DNA from: Actinocorallia longicatena
GTDB lineage: Bacteria; Actinomycetota; Actinomycetes; Streptosporangiales; Streptosporangiaceae
Reading direction: 5' to 3'
Length of the DNA: 64,000 nucleotides
Assembly (NCBI RefSeq): GCF_039534125.1
Contig: NZ_BAAAUV010000009.1
Span: 186,001 to 250,000, forward strand
In this document: positions 60,440 through 64,000 of the stretch, piece after piece
How the letters are laid out: each line of letters starts with the position of its first letter
How positions within the stretch are numbered: position 1 is the first letter of the stretch
Translations under genes and position numbers: made by a program
Notes under the pieces: model-generated
Told to the model about the DNA's origin: nothing
The model's database searches: none
What the model saw: the letters and a program-made list of their open reading frames with translations, nothing else

Positions 60440-61144
60440 ATGGCCCCCCGATCGACTCTGCCGGCCGCCATGGCCTGTGCCGTCGCCTTGCTCTCCGGCT
60501 GCGGCTCCGGCCCGTCCACGCCGCCGGTGGCGGGCCCTCCCGCCTCGGAACCGGCCCCCGCCGAGCCGGACCGGCCCGCCGACGCGAAGAGCGCCGAGCC
60601 CGGCCCCTCGGGGGATCCCGTCGACGATCTCGCCGTGCCGCGGGCGCAGCCCAAGAAGGGCAAGCCGCTGGCGGCCTCCCCCACCGCCTCTCCCTCCTCC
60701 TCCGCCAGGCCCGACGCCGGCAAGCCGACCACCCGTCCCGTGACGCCCGCCCGCGGGATGACCGCGCTGGAGCTGAAGGTCCTGGAGCTGACCAACGCCG
60801 AGCGGGCCAAGGGCGGCTGCCCGGCCCTGCGGGGCGACGCCAGGCTGGCCACCGCCGCCCGGCTGCACTCCCAGGACATGGCCGCCCAGAACTACTTCTC
60901 CCACGACTCCAAGGACGGCTCCTCGCCCTGGGACCGGATCAAGCGCCAGGGCTACACCGACCCGGGTGCCGAGAACATCGCCGCGGGCTATCCGACGCCC
61001 GCGGCCGTCATGAAGGGCTGGATGAACAGCCCCGGCCACCGCGCCAACATCATGAACTGCAAGCTCAAGGCGCTCGGGGTCGGGGTCCAGACGGCCAGGG
61101 GCGGCAAGGGGCCCTGGTGGACCCAGGATTTCGGCTGGTCGTAG
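60440..61144 (+). CDS. CAP-domain lipoprotein
   Basis: The 234-residue protein has a lipoprotein signal with lipobox LLSGC (Cys 21), a long Pro/Ser/Ala-rich spacer (about 25-105) and a C-terminal CAP/SCP domain (about 108-234). Diagnostic parts are LELTNAERAKGGCPALRGDARLATAARLHSQDMA, YFSHDSKDGSSPWDRIKRQGY, GAENIAAGYPTPAAVMKGWMNSPGHRANIMN and WWTQDFGWS. The His and Glu positions of the CAP cavity are present. Bacterial CAP proteins act outside the membrane with unknown substrates. ATG 60440 follows GGAGA. It is followed by a histidine kinase gene after only ten bases, so it may be a sensory accessory of that system. Confidence 0.92.
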   Translation: MAPRSTLPAAMACAVALLSGCGSGPSTPPVAGPPASEPAPAEPDRPADAKSAEPGPSGDPVDDLAVPRAQPKKGKPLAASPTASPSSSARPDAGKPTTRPVTPARGMTALELKVLELTNAERAKGGCPALRGDARLATAARLHSQDMAAQNYFSHDSKDGSSPWDRIKRQGYTDPGAENIAAGYPTPAAVMKGWMNSPGHRANIMNCKLKALGVGVQTARGGKGPWWTQDFGWS

Positions 61145-61154
61145 CTTTGACCGT

Positions 61155-62642
61155 GTGAAGCCCCCCGCCTTCCTCCGGGACCTGCTGCTGGTCCTCGTCC
61201 TGGCCGTGCCGCCGCTCGTCAGCGTCGGCACCGGCCCGTACGGGGATCTCGCGTTCTGGGGCGAGCTGACCGGGATCGTGATCATGGCCGTCGCGGTGCC
61301 GCTGCGGCGCCGGTGGCCGCTGGGCGCGCTGCTGACGGTGCTGGCGCTGACGGCCGTCCACGGGAACTTCGTGTTCGCCGTCCCGGTGGTCGCGTATCTG
61401 ACCGGGGTCCGGATGGAACGGGCGAAGCCGGTCATCTGGCTGTTCGCCGGGGTCTTCTTCGGCGGGCTCGTCTTCAACTTCATCCGCGGGCTGGAGGGGC
61501 CCAGCGCCCTGTTCCTGCTGATGGTCTACTTCGCGGTGCTGGCCGTCCTGCCCTGGCTGGTGGGCCGGTACCGGCGGCAGTACGGCGAGCTGGTCGCCGC
61601 CGGATGGGAGCGGGCCGAGCAGCTCGAACGCGAGCACCGGATCGTCTCCGAGCGGGAGCGGGCCAGGGAGCGGGCCAGGATCGCCGAGGACATGCACGAC
61701 TCCCTCGGCCACGAGCTGAGCCTGATCGCGCTGCGGGCGGCCGCGCTCGAGGTCGCCGCCGACCTGCCCGAGAGGCACCGGGAGGCCGCCGGGCGGCTGC
61801 GCGGGAACGCCGCCGACGCCACCGAGCGGCTACGCGAGATCATCGGGGTGCTGCGAGAGGACGACGCCCCGCTGCGGCCCGCGGGAGAGAGCGTCGCCGA
61901 TCTGGTCGAGCGGGCCCGCGTCTCCGGGGTCGAGGTGGGGCTGGAGCAGGAGGGGCCGGAGCCGCCGCTGCTCGTGGACCGTGCCGTGCACCGGGTCGTC
62001 CAGGAGGCGCTGACCAACGCGACCAAGCACGCGCCGGGGGCCGCGGTGAGCGTCCGGATCGAGGGCGGGGACGAGGAGACGCTGGTGCGGGTGGTCAACG
62101 AGCGGCCGCCCGCGGGGCCGCTGCCCGGCCGGATCCGCGGCCTGACAGGGCTGACCGCCCTGCGCGAGCGCGTCACGCTGACGGGCGGGGCGTTCGAGGC
62201 CGGGCCGACGGACGAGGGCGGGTTCGCGGTGACCGCCAGGCTCCCGCACGGCGCCCACCCCGTCCCCTCGGAGATCTCGGAGTCGGCGACCCGGCTGGCC
62301 GGTGAGCGCGCCCGGATGCGGCGGGAGATGTGGACCGCGCTGTGGGTGCCGCTCGGGCTGATCGCGGTGTTCTCCTCGATCCTCGCGATCGACTACGCGA
62401 TCGAGGTCCGCTCGTCGGTGCTGAGACCCGCCGACTACGCGAAGATCTCCGTCGGGCAGAGCCAGGGCGAGGCCGAGGCGCTGCTCCCGCACGAGGAGAT
62501 GCCGAATCCGCCCAGGGGGAGCACCCGGGCGGGCTGCGGGGTCTACCGCTCGGACGGCAACCTGCTCGGCTTCGGGACGGTCTACCGGGTGTGCTTCGAG
62601 GGCGGCAGGGTCTCGGAGAAGACGACGATCGGGGAGAAGTGA
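61155..62642 (+). CDS. histidine kinase with an extra C-terminal membrane helix and outer domain
   Basis: The 495-residue protein begins (GTG) with four or five membrane helices (about 8-28, 36-52, 55-85, 92-138). A NarL-type HisKA_3 follows with AEDMHDSLGHELSL (His 181), and an ATPase domain with EALTNATKHAPG and IRGLTGLTALRERV to about 370. Unlike normal family members it then continues: a further membrane helix at about 392-414 (ALWVPLGLIAVFSSILAIDYAI) and a C-terminal domain of about 80 residues with two cysteines (KISVGQSQGEAEALLP, CGVYRSDGN, GTVYRVCFEGGRVS). The C-terminal domain should lie outside the cell and looks like a small BamE/SmpA-type fold. The stop overlaps the regulator start. 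Confidence 0.9.
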   Translation: MKPPAFLRDLLLVLVLAVPPLVSVGTGPYGDLAFWGELTGIVIMAVAVPLRRRWPLGALLTVLALTAVHGNFVFAVPVVAYLTGVRMERAKPVIWLFAGVFFGGLVFNFIRGLEGPSALFLLMVYFAVLAVLPWLVGRYRRQYGELVAAGWERAEQLEREHRIVSERERARERARIAEDMHDSLGHELSLIALRAAALEVAADLPERHREAAGRLRGNAADATERLREIIGVLREDDAPLRPAGESVADLVERARVSGVEVGLEQEGPEPPLLVDRAVHRVVQEALTNATKHAPGAAVSVRIEGGDEETLVRVVNERPPAGPLPGRIRGLTGLTALRERVTLTGGAFEAGPTDEGGFAVTARLPHGAHPVPSEISESATRLAGERARMRREMWTALWVPLGLIAVFSSILAIDYAIEVRSSVLRPADYAKISVGQSQGEAEALLPHEEMPNPPRGSTRAGCGVYRSDGNLLGFGTVYRVCFEGGRVSEKTTIGEK

Positions 62643-63289
62643 TGATCCGGGTACTGCTGGCCGACGACGAGCCGCTGATCAGGGCGGGCGTCAGGGCCGT
62701 CCTCGCCGCCGATCCGGAGATCGAGGTCGTCGCCGAGGCGGGGGACGGGCACGAGGCGGTGGCGCAGGCCCTCGCCCACCGGCCTCACGTGGTGCTGCTC
62801 GACATCCGGATGCCCCGGATGGACGGGCTCGACGCCGCGGCCGAGCTGCGCAGGACCGTCCCGGACAGCGCCGTGCTGATGCTGACGACCTTCTCCGAGG
62901 ACGCCCACATCACCCGTGCGCTCGGCGACGGCGCCGCCGGGTTCCTGCTGAAGACCGGTGACCCGCGCGAGCTGCTGGCGGCCGTCCGGGCCGTCGCGGA
63001 CGGCGCCGCCTACCTGTCGCCGAAGGTCGCCCACCGGGTCATCGCCGAGCTCGGCGGCGGGCGGCTGGCACGGGGCGCGGCCGCCCGCCGGAAGGTCGCG
63101 GAACTGACGCCCCGCGAACGCGACGTGCTGGCCCTGCTCGGCGCCGGGCTGTCCAACGCCGAGATCGGCCGGCGCCTCCACCTGGTCGAGGCGACCGTGA
63201 AGGCCCACGTCAGCTCGATCCTCACCCGCCTCGAGGCGAGGAACCGCGTCCAGGCCGCGGTCCTCGCCCACGAGGCCGACCTCCTGTGA
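62642..63289 (+). CDS. NarL/FixJ-family response regulator
   Basis: The 215-residue regulator starts at ATG 62642, overlapping the kinase stop by one base. The receiver domain has the DDE acidic cluster near residue 9, phospho-Asp 54 in LLDIRMPRM, the Thr of MLTTF and Lys of LLKTG. The C-terminal LuxR domain (about 150-210) reads LTPRERDVLALLGAGLSNAEIGRRL. It is paired with the unusual kinase. It converges on an ABC-2 permease gene, a common target of such systems. Confidence 0.95.
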   Translation: MIRVLLADDEPLIRAGVRAVLAADPEIEVVAEAGDGHEAVAQALAHRPHVVLLDIRMPRMDGLDAAAELRRTVPDSAVLMLTTFSEDAHITRALGDGAAGFLLKTGDPRELLAAVRAVADGAAYLSPKVAHRVIAELGGGRLARGAAARRKVAELTPRERDVLALLGAGLSNAEIGRRLHLVEATVKAHVSSILTRLEARNRVQAAVLAHEADLL

Positions 63290-63312
63290 CGCTCTGGCTG
63301 TGACGCTCTGGC
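63285..63312. repeat. 14-base tandem duplication at the response regulator stop
   Basis: TGTGACGCTCTGGC occurs twice in direct succession, at 63285-63298 and 63299-63312, and the first copy contains the TGA stop (63287-63289). A partial third unit TGTGA follows. It is a recent slippage product or a short binding repeat. Confidence 0.7.
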
Positions 63313-63320
63313 TGTGATGC

Positions 63321-64000
63321 CTAGGCGTCGCGGCGTCGCATGACCTCGCGTCCGGCCAGGAAGAGGGCGGCGGTCCAGGCGGCCAGGATCAGCAGGGCCG
63401 CGGCGGGGCCGTAGGGCTCGGTGTCGTCCTGCATGAAGTGCAGGCCCGCCATGCTCGGCAGGGCCGACCCGAGCGTGCTGTTCCCGATGACCACCGGCAG
63501 CACCGTCAGCAGCAGGAACGCGGCGGTGAGCGCGCCCGCGGTGCTGCGCAGGGCGGCGGCGAGGCCGACCACGAGGACTGCCGCGGCGGCCAGGTAGATC
63601 CCGGCCTGGAGAATGTCGAGCGGGAATCCCTCCGTGCTCCCCCACTCCCCCAGCAGGGGTTCGGCGGTCAGGCCGCCGAGCAGGGCGAGCGCCGTTCCCG
63701 CGACGAACATGACCGGGGCGAGGACCGCGGCCTTGGCCAGCAGGAGCCGGCCGCGCACCGGCACCGCCTGGAGGCTGCCGCGGATGGAGCCCGTCCCGTA
63801 CTCGCCGGTGACGGCGAGGATCGCGGTGGCCAGGACAACGAACTGGACCAGGGCCGAGCTTTCGAAGACGATGTCGCCGACGGTCGTGATCCCGGCGTCG
63901 TCGGAGGTGATCTCGTTGGTGTTGTTGCTCTCATGCGCCACCGCGAGCTGGGCGCTGATCAGCGTCATCGTCACCGCGGACAGGGCCAGCGACCACCAGG
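63321..64000 (-). CDS. ABC-2 type transporter permease, 5' end cut by window edge
   Basis: The frame runs off the right edge without a start; it encodes at least 226 residues ending at TAG 63321. The visible part has WWSLALSAVTMTLISAQLA at the edge, then an outer loop, then a helix near ALVQFVVLATAILAVTGEYGTGSIRGSLQAVPVRGRLLLAKA. That EYGTGSIRGSL motif is typical of ABC-2 permeases beside NarL-type two-component systems. Four more hydrophobic helices follow, ending AAWTAALFLAGREVMRRRD. Its ATPase should lie just right of the window. It converges on the response regulator gene and may be controlled by it. Confidence 0.9.
   Translation of the reverse strand, partial: WWSLALSAVTMTLISAQLAVAHESNNTNEITSDDAGITTVGDIVFESSALVQFVVLATAILAVTGEYGTGSIRGSLQAVPVRGRLLLAKAAVLAPVMFVAGTALALLGGLTAEPLLGEWGSTEGFPLDILQAGIYLAAAAVLVVGLAAALRSTAGALTAAFLLLTVLPVVIGNSTLGSALPSMAGLHFMQDDTEPYGPAAALLILAAWTAALFLAGREVMRRRDA

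Noticed and set aside
1..64000. tRNA genes, insertion sequences, CRISPR arrays, prophage or integrative elements
   Set aside because: No tRNA arms, transposase or integrase frames, regular spaced repeats or attachment-site duplications were seen by eye; a dedicated scan could still find a short feature.

Overview
The window is 64 kb of chromosome from a high-GC filamentous or mycelial-type actinomycete. The gene set points to Actinobacteria: SepH, DUF4193 and DUF4235 proteins, a PASTA-less Ser/Thr kinase, a SARP-type regulator, a large LuxR (LAL) regulator, a bifunctional RNase H/acid phosphatase, a C4 zinc-ribbon protein and an actinobacterial type A RNase P RNA. The style suggests Streptosporangiales (Thermomonosporaceae or Streptosporangiaceae), but that is inference. 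I see no tRNA, rRNA, insertion sequence, phage gene, integrase or CRISPR array. The sequence reads as chromosomal backbone with patches of accessory regulation.

Layout, left to right. 1-2860: an FtsX-type ABC permease (cut by the window edge) and its ATPase, divergent from a sensor-less histidine kinase and NarL-type regulator. 2930-5328: a cytochrome P450, a TPR protein, and DUF3224 and DUF2087 proteins. 5405-9603: valS, DUF4235, a conserved hypothetical and DUF4193. 10179-14587: a transmembrane Ser/Thr kinase whose extracellular domain is repeated in the next gene, followed by an OmpR-type two-component pair. 14732-21202: a 59-residue protein, inositol-phosphatase-like protein, ferrochelatase, lytic transglycosylase, MFS transporter, sugar-lactone oxidase and a membrane protein. 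21635-25563: sepH, a DUF1330 protein and a DrrAB-type exporter.

25731-37219: a YdbS/YdbT-like PH-domain pair, a 1055-residue SARP regulator behind a SulP-carbonic anhydrase fusion, a low-complexity membrane protein, a PEBP-type lipoprotein, and NDH-2 under a perfect Rex operator. 37309-40404: rnpB and a tightly coupled operon of Nif3-like, zinc-ribbon and RNase H/phosphatase genes. 40527-46103: a small basic protein, a large membrane protein, a PhaC-like hydrolase and an RSH protein whose hydrolase site is intact but whose synthetase site is degraded. 46140-54797: an MMPL transporter, a cholesterol-oxidase-like GMC enzyme, its partner hydrolase and a LAL regulator. 54902-64000: an ankyrin/HEAT protein, hrpA, a CAP-domain lipoprotein, a histidine kinase with an extra C-terminal membrane segment and outer domain, its regulator, and an ABC-2 permease cut by the right edge.

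Several two-component or regulator genes sit beside transporters (1-2860, 61155-64000, 46140-54797), so envelope sensing and export is a recurring theme. The most unusual items are the duplicated kinase sensor domain, the synthetase-degenerate RSH protein, the histidine kinase with a C-terminal outer domain, and perfect inverted repeats overlapping promoters of the DrrAB and DUF1330 genes. No wholly new multi-gene system could be demonstrated from sequence alone.
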